A DNA stretch of 64,000 nucleotides from Streptococcus cristatus. Its GTDB lineage: Bacteria; Bacillota; Bacilli; Lactobacillales; Streptococcaceae. A model generated the notes under the pieces. That model was not told the origin of the DNA. It saw only the letters and a list, made by a program, of their open reading frames with translations, and searched no databases. Of this stretch, positions 7,813 through 15,590 are shown piece by piece. The stretch spans positions 196,661 to 260,660 of the forward strand of contig NZ_RJPR01000001.1 in the NCBI RefSeq assembly GCF_003943465.1, written 5' to 3'. The position numbers were made by a program, and so were the translations under genes. Position 1 is the stretch's first letter, and each line of letters begins with the position of its first letter.

Positions 7813-8256
7813 TCAATGCCCAGTAGAGCCAAATCCGCCTGTCCGCACACCCTCGGCTTCATCTCCATCTGCCATCAAAAATGGTGCGAAGACTGCCTGC
7901 ACAATGCGGTCACCCACTTCCAGTACAACCTCTTGGTCTGTGATGTTCTTCATCTGAGCAAAGATATGCCCTTCATTTCCAGGATTGCCATAGTAGTCGC
8001 CGTCGATGACCCCAACGGAGTTAATCAAAACCAGGCCTTTTTTACGAGGGTTGGACGAGCGGTCATAAAGATAAAGCACCTCGCTTGGCTGCATATAAGC
8101 CTTGACACCCGTCGGAACTAGCTTAATCTCCCCTGGCGCAATGATGGTGCGCTCTGCCACTTTCAAATCATAGCCCGCTGCGTGAGCCGTCTCTCTCTTG
8201 GGTAATAAATCTTCATTTGGAAAGCTGGAAACCAGCTCGAATCCGCGAATTTTCAT
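7813..8256 (-). CDS. dut: dUTP diphosphatase
   Basis: 147 residues. It hydrolyses dUTP to dUMP and pyrophosphate, keeping uracil out of DNA. The trimeric dUTPase motifs are visible: AAGYDL near residue 27 (motif 1), DRSSNPRKKGLVL near 65 (motif 2), GVIDGDYYGNPGNEG near 82 (motif 3, with the catalytic Asp in DGDY), GDRIVQAVF near 119 (motif 4) and a C-terminal GGFGSTGH (motif 5). It is first in a tightly packed unit with the phosphatase and radA. Confidence 0.95.
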   Translation of the reverse strand: MKIRGFELVSSFPNEDLLPKRETAHAAGYDLKVAERTIIAPGEIKLVPTGVKAYMQPSEVLYLYDRSSNPRKKGLVLINSVGVIDGDYYGNPGNEGHIFAQMKNITDQEVVLEVGDRIVQAVFAPFLMADGDEAEGVRTGGFGSTGH

Positions 8257-8316
8257 ACAGTTCTCTTTTCTATTTTTACTGTCCCTATTATACTAAATTC
8301 GCAAAAAACAAGCAAA

Positions 8317-8339
8317 AAAACCGCCGATTGGGCGGTTCT
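8317..8339 (-). terminator. Terminator after the Nudix gene
   Basis: AACCGCCCAATCGGCGGTT on the minus strand is followed by TTTTTTGC. It sits just past the stop of the Nudix gene at 8342. A near-identical hairpin recurs at 8897-8920. Confidence 0.8.
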
Positions 8340-8341
8340 CC

Positions 8342-8791
8342 TTAGTATAAATCTTTGACGACCTCTCCATCTTCTAGATAGGTAAACTGCTCCGTCAAAT
8401 CTGACGTGAAAACCTGATACATTTCCTGAAAGCTCACAGCCAGCGAGTAGCGGTCAAGATCTTTGCGGTCAATCCAGAACACCTCGCCTTCTTCGGATGA
8501 GACCAGTTCTCCCTCAAAACGATTGGTCTTGTAAAGAAAAACGATATAGCGCTCATCTTTTTCAGTATAAAACTGCTTGACACCACACAAGCGAGGCTCA
8601 TAGATCGTCAGACCCGTTTCTTCCTTGATTTCCCGTATCACTGATTTGACAAAGGACTCACGATGTTCAACATGGCCACCTGGAAAGCAGAGGCCCGTCC
8701 AATCATCATTTACTTTATTTTGCACTAAAATGCGGTCCCCATCGTAAACCATACACATATTTGTTAAAATAACTCGCTCCGCTCGTGACAT
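8342..8791 (-). CDS. Nudix hydrolase (8-oxo-dGTP diphosphatase type)
   Basis: 149 residues with a complete Nudix box: GGHVEHRESFVKSVIREI then KEETG, residues about 43-65, giving GX5EX7REVXEEXG with the metal-binding REIKEE. The N-terminal ILTNMCMVYDGDRILVQNK is like MutT/MutX proteins that clean oxidised nucleotides, but Nudix substrates are hard to predict. The start ATG has a good ribosome-binding site (GGAGGAAC). It is monocistronic: a terminator follows and dut lies beyond it. Confidence 0.85.
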   Translation of the reverse strand: MSRAERVILTNMCMVYDGDRILVQNKVNDDWTGLCFPGGHVEHRESFVKSVIREIKEETGLTIYEPRLCGVKQFYTEKDERYIVFLYKTNRFEGELVSSEEGEVFWIDRKDLDRYSLAVSFQEMYQVFTSDLTEQFTYLEDGEVVKDLY

Positions 8792-8892
8792 CTCTGTTCC
8801 TCCATCTACCGACCGATTCGCTCGGCCTGCTGTGACTCATTATAACATAAAAGTGATTAAATTGATGAAAATCCAGATTTCTCAGCCCTTCC

Positions 8893-9014
8893 AGCAAAAA
8901 AACCGCCGATTGGGCGGTTCTTATAGGGAGATTATTATGAAAAAGAAAAGTTTTAGGATTTCATCAAATAAAGTTAGGAGGTCTTCATTTGATGGTTATA
9001 TTATATAAAGCTTA
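8893..9014 (+). repeat. Terminator-plus-short-ORF repeat, copy 1
   Basis: A hairpin (ACCGCC GATT GGGCGGT, 8902-8919) is followed on the plus strand by GGGAGATTATTATGAAAAAG, a ribosome-binding site with an ATG. The tiny frame reads MKKKSFRISSNKVRRSSFDG. Inside it, TTAGGAGGTCTTCATTTGATG gives a second site and start (MVILYKAYLKIS). The same arrangement occurs at 37320-37430. On the minus strand the hairpin has a T-run and can act as a terminator. Whether the peptides are made is unknown. Confidence 0.5.
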
Positions 9015-9045
9015 TCTTAAAATTAGCTAAAAATAATTTTAGATT

Positions 9046-9735
9046 TTATAATTCTTGCAAAAGATATTGAAATAGCTCTAAATTGCCCTTTTCTTCGTTG
9101 ATCAAAAACTCTGGATGCCACTGAAGGCCGATGATACGGCTGCCGTCCACAGCCTCAATCGCTTCGATGGTATTATCCCTTGGGTCAAAGGCAGTTGCTC
9201 GGAAATTAGGCGCCAAGTCCTTGATGCTTTGGCGATGGACAGAATTGATCTGGCTGGCCTGACCAAATAACCGCTCCACAACACTGCCTTTCTCTGTACG
9301 AATAGAGTGCGAAGTCCCAAATGGCTGCCCCTGCCAATGATTGTCAATCTGCTGATTAAGCGTGCCACCAAAAGCAACATTGACCAGCTGCAGACCGCGG
9401 CAGATAGCCAAGACTGGCTTACCCTGACGAATAGCCTCCTTTAAGAGTGCTAGCTCAAACTCATCCCGAGCCAGATTGTAATCATCGCTATCAATGGCCT
9501 TTTCCTCTCCATAAAACTGCGGATGAACATTTTGACCGCCTGATAGGATCAGCTTATCAATGGTTTCTATATAGTCCTTGACCAGACTCTTATCCCCGAT
9601 AGGAATCACCATAGGCAGACCGCCGACTAGCTTGATGCTTTCGGCAAATTTGCAAGATACAGATGAATGAATGTTTTTGCCCGCCTGATCCACTGGACAA
9701 AGATTAGCCGACACTCCAACAATTGTTCTGCACAT
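9046..9735 (-). CDS. Class I glutamine amidotransferase-like (peptidase C26) hydrolase
   Basis: 229 residues with the catalytic nucleophile in PVLAICRGLQLVNVAFGG (Cys near residue 108) and the His-x-Glu pair in GLQWHPEF near residue 206. The family includes gamma-glutamyl-gamma-aminobutyrate hydrolase (PuuD) and related gamma-glutamyl hydrolases; LSGGQNVHPQFYGE near residue 67 is characteristic. No gamma-glutamyl-putrescine genes are nearby, so the substrate remains open. It starts at an ATG after AAGGAGAG and appears to be a single-gene unit ended by the hairpin at 8897-8920. Confidence 0.85.
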   Translation of the reverse strand: MCRTIVGVSANLCPVDQAGKNIHSSVSCKFAESIKLVGGLPMVIPIGDKSLVKDYIETIDKLILSGGQNVHPQFYGEEKAIDSDDYNLARDEFELALLKEAIRQGKPVLAICRGLQLVNVAFGGTLNQQIDNHWQGQPFGTSHSIRTEKGSVVERLFGQASQINSVHRQSIKDLAPNFRATAFDPRDNTIEAIEAVDGSRIIGLQWHPEFLINEEKGNLELFQYLLQEL

Positions 9736-9882
9736 AGATGATCTCTCCTTAACTTGATATAGAATATCTTACCATTCCACCTCTCAGCCGTCCAATAGTA
9801 TTTTTTAAAGTCGATCATAAAAAATTTTTATGTCAAGAAAAGTTTTCCACAAAAAGGGATATAGTAGCGACAGACAAGAAAA

Positions 9883-9906
9883 AATCAGCAGAAGTCCGCT
9901 GATTTC
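9883..9906 (-). terminator. Terminator after rsmE
   Basis: AATCAGCGGACTTCTGCTGATT on the minus strand followed by TTTTTC, overlapping the rsmE stop region. It ends the prmA-rsmE unit. Confidence 0.75.
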
Positions 9907-10648
9907 ATTTTTCTAATTCAAGCATGACACTGACTGCGGTCAAGGCATAAAGCGGAGCTGTTTCAGCCCGCAGGATACGTGGGCCTAGACCTGCTGATAC
10001 AGCACCTGCTTGGCCAAAGGCCGCTACTTCATCTGGCGATAGACCACCCTCCGGCCCGAAGATAAAGAGCACTTTTGCTCCGGCTGCCAAGCCTCTCACT
10101 GCCTCTACTAGAGCAGCAGCTTCGCCTTCCTTGGCTGCTTCTTCATAGGCCACGATGATACGGTCAAAGTCTGCCAAGGCCGCTAGAAAATCTGCCTGTT
10201 TATCAAAGAGCCGAACCTCTGGAATCAGATTGCGCTTGCTCTGCTCTGCTGCCCCCTGAGCAATTTTCTCTAGCTTTTCGCTCTTTTTAGCTAGCTTTTT
10301 GCAATCCCACTTGGCCACCGACCAGTCAGCTGGAAAGGCCCAGATAGCACTAGCTCCTAGCTCCGTTGCCTTTTGGGCGATAAACTCTAACTTATCACCC
10401 TTGGGAAAACCTGAAGCAATGGTCACTTGAACCGGCAATTCCACATTTTCCGCTAGCTCCTCCAAGATTTCCAAGCTCTGCTGGCTGGAGTCTAACACCC
10501 GAGCCAGTCGCTTCACGCCATCATCAAAGACCAGTGTGACTTGGTCGCCCTCTTTGAGCCGCATGACTGAAAACATGTGTTTGGCCGTGTCCTTATCCGT
10601 GACCACCAGAGGAGACTGAGGACTTCCTTTTATAAAATACTGCTGCAT
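9905..10648 (-). CDS. rsmE: 16S rRNA (uracil-1498-N3)-methyltransferase
   Basis: 247 residues of the SPOUT (knotted) methyltransferase class. It methylates U1498 in the 30S decoding region using S-adenosylmethionine. The C-terminal knot shows FIFGPEGGLSPDE near residue 195 and LGPRILRAETAPLYALTAV near 222, which together bind the cofactor. An N-terminal PUA-like domain (residues 1-65) is evident. It follows prmA with no gap, an arrangement conserved in streptococci. Confidence 0.93.
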   Translation of the reverse strand: MQQYFIKGSPQSPLVVTDKDTAKHMFSVMRLKEGDQVTLVFDDGVKRLARVLDSSQQSLEILEELAENVELPVQVTIASGFPKGDKLEFIAQKATELGASAIWAFPADWSVAKWDCKKLAKKSEKLEKIAQGAAEQSKRNLIPEVRLFDKQADFLAALADFDRIIVAYEEAAKEGEAAALVEAVRGLAAGAKVLFIFGPEGGLSPDEVAAFGQAGAVSAGLGPRILRAETAPLYALTAVSVMLELEK

Positions 10649-11602
10649 CTAACCACCTATCACGCCTGAAATATCCTGCGTTTTCTTAAAGACACAGGCA
10701 TTCCATTCGCCCTGAATCATATGCGTTTCCAGGAAAAATCCTGCTGCTTCTGCTGACTCGCGCACCATTTCCCACTTCTCAGAAATAATCCCACTCATAA
10801 TCAGATAGCCCTCATCCTTGACCAAACGATAGGCATCCTCTGTCAGATGGATGAGAATATCGGCCAAAATGTTGGCAACAATGACATCCGCCTCAATTTC
10901 TACGCCTCGAAGGAGATCACCCGGCGCCACGTGGATGTTCTCCATACCTGGATTGAGCTCAATATTTTCCTGTGCCACGCGCACAGCTACCTCATCTAAA
11001 TCATAGGCGTAGATGTCCTTAGCACCCAAGAGAGAGCTAGCAATGGATAGGACGCCACTGCCTGTGCCTACATCCAGCACAGTTTCTCCGCCTCGCAAGA
11101 CCTGCTCAAGCGCAAAAAGGCTCATCTTGGTCGTCGGGTGAGTCCCTGTACCAAAGGCCATGCCAGGATCCAGCTTGATAATCTTCTCACCAGCTGTCGC
11201 CTCATAATCCGTCCAAGACGGCACAATGGTCAAGTCATGGGTGATACGAGCCGGCTCAAAGTATTTCTTCCAATTGTCCGCCCAGTCTTCCTCAGCCAGT
11301 TCCTGCCGAGTCAGCTGAATATCTCCCGTCTCCAAGCCGAAGTCATCCAGCTCAGCCAGACGTTCATTAGCCTGGGCCGCAACAGCCTCTATATCTACCG
11401 AATCCGGGTAGTAGCCGGTAATCTTGACCCGCTCGCTCTGCTCAACTTCTGGAAAAAGCTCACCATACTGGTCAACCTGCCCCAGATAATCTGCGCTGTC
11501 ATCGATAGCCACACCCTGACTGCCCAGCTCAATCAGAATATTCGAGGCTGCTTCCTCCGCCTCACGCTTCACTTCAATCGTTAATTCCTGCCAAGTGTCC
11601 AT
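10649..11602 (-). CDS. prmA: Ribosomal protein L11 methyltransferase
   Basis: 317 residues. It trimethylates L11 on the large subunit. The S-adenosylmethionine site is seen as [15 protein letters not shown] near residue 176 (motif I) and the catalytic-side motif as [11 protein letters not shown] near residue 240. The preceding [14 protein letters not shown] near residue 145 is diagnostic for PrmA. It is cotranscribed with rsmE and lies downstream of a broken nuclease gene. Confidence 0.95.
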   Translation of the reverse strand: MDTWQELTIEVKREAEEAASNILIELGSQGVAIDDSADYLGQVDQYGELFPEVEQSERVKITGYYPDSVDIEAVAAQANERLAELDDFGLETGDIQLTRQELAEEDWADNWKKYFEPARITHDLTIVPSWTDYEATAGEKIIKLDPGMAFGTGTHPTTKMSLFALEQVLRGGETVLDVGTGSGVLSIASSLLGAKDIYAYDLDEVAVRVAQENIELNPGMENIHVAPGDLLRGVEIEADVIVANILADILIHLTEDAYRLVKDEGYLIMSGIISEKWEMVRESAEAAGFFLETHMIQGEWNACVFKKTQDISGVIGG

Positions 11603-11613
11603 TTAGAACCTCC

Positions 11614-12512
11614 TTATTCATCAATTAGTTCTTCTAATTCTTTTAGTGTTCTACCATTTTTATCTCTCCAGTCAGTCCGCCCATTTGTATTCATTCCTAG
11701 AACAAAAGCTGCTGCATAAGAGGGACTAGAAAAAAGTTGTTTTTCTTGTAAAATACCATTTCTAATTACATTTGCTTCAATTAACTCCTTACGAAGTTCT
11801 TGAAGGCTAGCTGGTATTACGGGTGAGTCAATCACCTCTACACAACTTCCCTCCAAAACTACAAAACCTTCAGAAGTACGTTCACAGATTGCTTCAACAG
11901 TTCTATTTGATTTCTTAGTTTTTCGCTTTAAATACAAATAAGTTGAGTGGTCATCAGATAAATCCTGCTCTACTTTCTTTACCATAGGAACAAAAACTCG
12001 ATATCCCAAAGTACCAACTATCATCAAGGTATTCTCTACAACTTCGTCTAACTCAGATTGTTTTTCTTCAGTTACATTGCCAGAATTTGGTTCAATACCA
12101 TTTTTTACAATAATCGACCAGATTCTTTAGCTAGTTGGGTAAATTTATTTTCCAAGTAACTAATTTCTGTAGGTCCAAAAGAGTTATTTTGCGTAGTTAA
12201 AATAATGACATCGTTAAAATAATCTGCATGACTATCACGAGTATGTTCTTGAACTCGTAATAGTACCCCTTCACCGTTTTTTCGTGTAGAAGCTTGTCCA
12301 ATGTAGGTCATATCTTTTTGCTTATCTTCATCGCGTCCAAATAAAAAATAAATTCCACTCTGCTTCATCTCATCACGCGACTTCAAGTCTGCTAATTGAA
12401 TACGTGGAATTTTGTATATCACTCCTGTCCAATTTGACAAGGTGCACTTGATTTTACCAGTTACTTCCCCATCCATGAGAAACATATTGATATTTTTACT
12501 ACGACTCACCAA
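11614..12512 (-). pseudogene. GIY-YIG nuclease with DUF4357-type C-terminus, frameshifted
   Basis: Two frames make one gene. The first part (12512-12105) carries SGIYFLFGRD near residue 52 and MTYIGQASTRKNGEGVLLRV near 68, the GIY and YIG elements and a catalytic Arg, and HTRDSHADYFNDVIILT. It stops after LAKESGRLL. In a neighbouring frame the sequence goes on as VKNGIEPNSGNVTEEKQSEL and into MIVGTLGYRVFVP, ending in SYAAAFVLGMNTNGRTDWRD, typical of the DUF4357 module. A single-base loss near 12110-12120 explains the break. The gene overlaps the 3' end of the Nudix gene. It looks like an accessory insertion in the conserved prmA neighbourhood. Confidence 0.7.
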
Positions 12513-12960
12513 GCTCTTCCTCCAAATAATCTTTCAACCTGTCCTGCAGCTGCGGAATAACCTTTTCATCTACTAAAAATTGGCTCACATCCATCATCTG
12601 ATAAGCCTGTCCCTCATCGCCAAAGGCGATACTAGCACATTCTTCCTGAGAGATGGTTCCCACCATAAAAATAGAAATTTTGTCTGGATTAAGCATTCCT
12701 TGATATTTCTTAACCCAGAGAATATCCGCTTCTTCAAGCTTCAAACCAAGCTCTTCAAAAACTTCTCTTTGGACACATTCAAAAGGCGTCTCCTCGCCCT
12801 CGCGGCCACCGCCCGGCAGCTCCCACATATTGGGCCAAGGGATGGATGAAATATTGTCTCGCAAGATAGTCAGCAGCTTATCATCACATATCAAGGCGAT
12901 CTTGCAGCCAGAAAATTCCATCTGTTTGTGCAGCAAATCTAATTCTTCTGTATCTTCCAT
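12499..12960 (-). CDS. Nudix hydrolase
   Basis: 153 residues. The Nudix box runs from GGGREGEETPFECVQREV to FEELG, residues about 49-71, with REVFEE as the metal site. An upstream CKIALICDDKLLTILRDN and IPWPNMWELPGG resemble small NTP pyrophosphatases. Substrate unknown. It starts four bases or so after an AGGAGGCGC ribosome-binding site, just beyond the DUF3013 gene, and probably shares its transcript. Its 3' end overlaps the start of the broken nuclease. Confidence 0.82.
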   Translation of the reverse strand: MEDTEELDLLHKQMEFSGCKIALICDDKLLTILRDNISSIPWPNMWELPGGGREGEETPFECVQREVFEELGLKLEEADILWVKKYQGMLNPDKISIFMVGTISQEECASIAFGDEGQAYQMMDVSQFLVDEKVIPQLQDRLKDYLEEELGES

Positions 12961-12969
12961 AAGCGCCTC

Positions 12970-13440
12970 CTAATACCTCGGATATGAATAAAATTCTGTC
13001 TCAGTCAAGTCCGCTCTGCCATTTTCAAAAGCCTCAGCATTCCAAGCTAGCTCAAACTCTGCTGCCTCTGGATCTGCTAAAAAGTCCATGAGCGCATCGA
13101 GGCCAAACTCAGCCGTTTGGGTTAGGAAATCCACGAAATAAGCCAGAAACTCCCGTGACAGGCCCTTCTTAGGCTCATAGGGCAGGGCAGCCAGATAGTC
13201 CTCGGCCTCAAAACGAGACTTGACCGGATTATAGAAAAGCACAGCCTCCTCAAAGTAAATATCCTCTGCCGAGGCATTGCCCTCAGCATCAACCGTCTCA
13301 ATCCCGCCGGGATTTTGTACCTCAAGGAGAAAGGCGATCTCGACTGCGTGATTCTTCTTGTCCCAGTTTATCTCATAGTCAAAAGGAAAGCTCTTTCCCA
13401 TTTCCTCGTCCAATATCTCTAAAAAACCGTACTTAGCCAT
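12970..13440 (-). CDS. DUF3013 family protein
   Basis: 156 residues, acidic, no signal peptide or membrane segment (starts MAKYGFLEILDEEMGKSFPF, ends EFYSYPRY). I recognise it as the DUF3013 family that lies beside rarA and prmA in streptococci; its function is unknown. It is divergent from rarA, with about 85 bases between the starts, so the two promoters lie back to back. Confidence 0.75.
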   Translation of the reverse strand: MAKYGFLEILDEEMGKSFPFDYEINWDKKNHAVEIAFLLEVQNPGGIETVDAEGNASAEDIYFEEAVLFYNPVKSRFEAEDYLAALPYEPKKGLSREFLAYFVDFLTQTAEFGLDALMDFLADPEAAEFELAWNAEAFENGRADLTETEFYSYPRY

Positions 13441-13527
13441 GATTTCCTCTTTTCATTGTGATAAAATATTACTATCTATAATAGTAACACAAAACGCTAA
13501 GAAAAACACTTGCAGAAAGGAAATCTT

Positions 13528-14796
13528 ATGCCAGAAAACCTAGCCCTGCGCATGCGACCGACCAGCATTGATCAGATTATCGGCCAGCAACATCTGGTCG
13601 GACCTGGAAAAATCATCCGTCGCATGGTTGAAGCCAACCGCCTGTCCTCGATGATTCTCTACGGGCCACCCGGCATCGGAAAAACCTCTATCGCCTCAGC
13701 TATTGCCGGCACAACTAAGTTCGCCTTTCGGACCTTTAACGCCACCGTAGATAGCAAGAAGCGCCTGCAGGAGATCGCTGAAGAAGCTAAATTTTCTGGC
13801 GGACTGGTGCTCCTGCTGGATGAGATTCACCGCTTGGACAAGACCAAGCAAGACTTCCTACTGCCACTACTAGAAAGCGGGCTAGTCATCATGATTGGGG
13901 CGACGACGGAAAATCCTTTCTTTTCTGTCACCCCTGCCATCCGAAGCCGAGTTCAGATATTTGAGCTTGAGCCCCTAAGTAACGACGACATCCGGACAGC
14001 CATTCAGCTAGCCTTGACGGATAAGGAACGAGGATTTGATTTTCCAGTAGAGCTAGACGATGAAGCTCTGGAATTCATTGCTATCTCTACCAACGGAGAC
14101 CTGCGCTCTGCCTATAACTCGCTGGACCTAGCCGTACTCTCTACCCCAGAAGATGGCAAGGGTATCCGCCACATCACGCTCGATGTCATGGAAAACAGCC
14201 TGCAAAAGAGCTATATCACCATGGATAAGGACGGGGACGGTCATTACGATGTCCTCTCCGCCCTGCAGAAGTCCATCCGTGGCTCCGATGTCAATGCCAG
14301 CCTCCACTACGCAGCTCGGCTCGTTGAGGCAGGAGATCTGCCTAGCCTAGCTCGACGCCTGACCGTTATCGCTTACGAAGATATTGGCTTGGCAAATCCA
14401 GACGCTCAAGTCCATACAGTTACAGCTCTGGAAGCAGCCCAGCGGATTGGCTTTCCTGAAGCTCGTATCCTTATTGCCAATATTGTTATTGATCTGGCTC
14501 TATCTCCCAAGTCCAACTCAGCCTATGTGGCCATGGACAAGGCCTTAGCTGACCTACGGAGGAATGGAAACCTGCCCATTCCCCGCCACTTACGCGACGG
14601 CCACTATGCCGGCAGCAAGGAATTGGGCAACGCACAGGACTATCTCTACCCTCACTCCTATCCTGGCAATTGGGTCAAGCAGGACTATCTGCCTGACAAG
14701 ATAAAAGATGCCAATTACTTCACGCCTAATGAGAATGGCAAATACGAGCGAGCCCTTGGAATGACTAAGGATAAGATTGATGACTTAAAAAAATGA
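13528..14796 (+). CDS. rarA: Replication-associated recombination protein A (AAA+ ATPase)
   Basis: 422 residues of the RarA/MgsA/WRNIP1 family, which acts at stalled replication forks. Walker A is GPPGIGKTS near residue 44, Walker B is LLLDEIHR near 95, sensor 1 is GATTENP near 123, and the C-terminal tetramerisation domain includes GSDVNASLHYAARL near 250 and ARRLTVIAYEDIGLANPDA. The ATG at 13528 follows GAAAGGAAATC and gives the family's usual start (MPENLALRMRPTSIDQ). The 6S RNA gene lies downstream, the same neighbourhood as in Bacillus. Confidence 0.95.
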   Translation: MPENLALRMRPTSIDQIIGQQHLVGPGKIIRRMVEANRLSSMILYGPPGIGKTSIASAIAGTTKFAFRTFNATVDSKKRLQEIAEEAKFSGGLVLLLDEIHRLDKTKQDFLLPLLESGLVIMIGATTENPFFSVTPAIRSRVQIFELEPLSNDDIRTAIQLALTDKERGFDFPVELDDEALEFIAISTNGDLRSAYNSLDLAVLSTPEDGKGIRHITLDVMENSLQKSYITMDKDGDGHYDVLSALQKSIRGSDVNASLHYAARLVEAGDLPSLARRLTVIAYEDIGLANPDAQVHTVTALEAAQRIGFPEARILIANIVIDLALSPKSNSAYVAMDKALADLRRNGNLPIPRHLRDGHYAGSKELGNAQDYLYPHSYPGNWVKQDYLPDKIKDANYFTPNENGKYERALGMTKDKIDDLKK

Positions 14797-14853
14797 TGAC
14801 ATCGTTTGCAAAAAATCACATTTTTCTCTTGAATTTTTCAAAATTTATGGTAT

Positions 14854-14859
14854 TATAAT
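14854..14859 (+). promoter_or_regulatory. -10 box of the 6S RNA promoter
   Basis: A perfect TATAAT seven bases before the expected 5' end of 6S RNA. A clear -35 box is not obvious in the AT-rich sequence ahead of it. Confidence 0.6.
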
Positions 14860-14865
14860 TATAGA

Positions 14866-15056
14866 AACGCTGTGGTGTACGACTTCACACTTAAGTGTTG
14901 ACCGACTATTTTTTGTATTATTAGGGAAACAAAAGACTTCTAACAGCGTGCAAGCCGTGTCACGCGGAAGCAGCTTCAGTTAGAGCGAGTTGCCCACCTG
15001 CTTAATTGCGCGGGTTCAATACAAATCGTGAAGGTCCGGCACCAATACAGCTTTTT
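14866..15056 (+). ncRNA. ssrS: 6S RNA
   Basis: About 190 nucleotides. The ends pair (ACGCTGTGGTG with CACCAATACAGC), there is a long interrupted central stem, and the RNA ends in CTTTTTCTC. Its place directly after rarA is conserved in Firmicutes (bsrA lies next to the rarA homologue in Bacillus). 6S RNA mimics an open promoter and sequesters the vegetative RNA polymerase in slow growth. tRNA-Lys follows within six bases, so the two may be cotranscribed and processed. Confidence 0.83.
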
Positions 15057-15061
15057 CTCTT

Positions 15062-15134
15062 GCCTCCTTAGCTCAGTTGGTAGAGCAGTAGACTCTTAAT
15101 CTATGGGTCGCAGGTTCGAGCCCTGCAGGGGGCA
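15062..15134 (+). tRNA. tRNA-Lys (anticodon CTT)
   Basis: A 73-base cloverleaf: acceptor GCCTCCT/AGGGGGC with discriminator A, D arm with AGCTCAGTTGG, anticodon loop CTCTTAA giving CTT, T arm CAGGTTCGAGCCCTG. CCA is not encoded. A perfect terminator follows. Confidence 0.96.
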
Positions 15135-15531
15135 TAGAAAGTATGACTAAAAAGCCTTGGAATCCAAGGCTTTTTCTCTTGTCTCATGAGCATTTGCCCC
15201 GTCGCTTGCCCCACATTTTTTATGAGTAATCTATCCCAACTCCTCTGATGTAATTAAATTCTCCCTAATCTAATGAAACCTGCAAGTCGAACATCTGTTC
15301 CAATTCACTTATCATGGACTAGCGTTTGGCAAACCACAAAAGACCACCCTTAAGGTGGTCTTTTGTCTAAGAAAACTATTTCTCATCAAGGTAATTATAG
15401 CAGAATATGTGACTATAGAATAATTGTTTTTCAACAAGTCTTATTGGTGAAATTACGTAATTCTGGATAATGCGTGAAGGAATGCAGAAAGTTCAAATAC
15501 GATTTTTCTTAAAAAATTTGCAACTTTACGC
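15135..15531. other. Non-coding stretch with probable integrase scar
   Basis: Besides the tRNA terminator, the minus strand from about 15215 to 15143 reads KKCGASDGANAHETREKALD then SKAF and a stop, resembling the last residues of streptococcal tyrosine integrases that end at tRNA genes. A further terminator-like hairpin (AAAAGACCACCCTTAAGGTGGTCTTTTG) lies at 15338-15365. No other gene was seen. Confidence 0.45.
15148..15176 (+). terminator. Terminator after tRNA-Lys
   Basis: AAAAAGCCTTGG and CCAAGGCTTTTT with a two-base loop, then TCTC. On the other strand the same bases encode what reads like the end of an integrase. Confidence 0.85.
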
Positions 15532-15562
15532 TTGACATGGAACGCGTTCCAGAATTTATAAT
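15532..15562 (+). promoter_or_regulatory. Promoter with LacI-type operator
   Basis: TTGACA at 15532-15537 and TATAAT at 15557-15562 frame a perfect 14-base palindrome, TGGAACGCGTTCCA, at 15538-15551. The central CG and the position between -35 and -10 are typical of LacI-family operators. The downstream operon encodes a LacI-family repressor, so autoregulation is the simplest reading. The spacer is 19 bases, slightly long. Confidence 0.75.
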
Positions 15563-15590
15563 GGTTTCAGAAGAAAGAGAGGTACATTTT

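Noticed and set aside
14866..15056. tmRNA instead of 6S RNA
   Set aside because: No tRNA-like ends with a GGGG/CCA-type acceptor, no tag-peptide frame, and the length of about 190 is too short.
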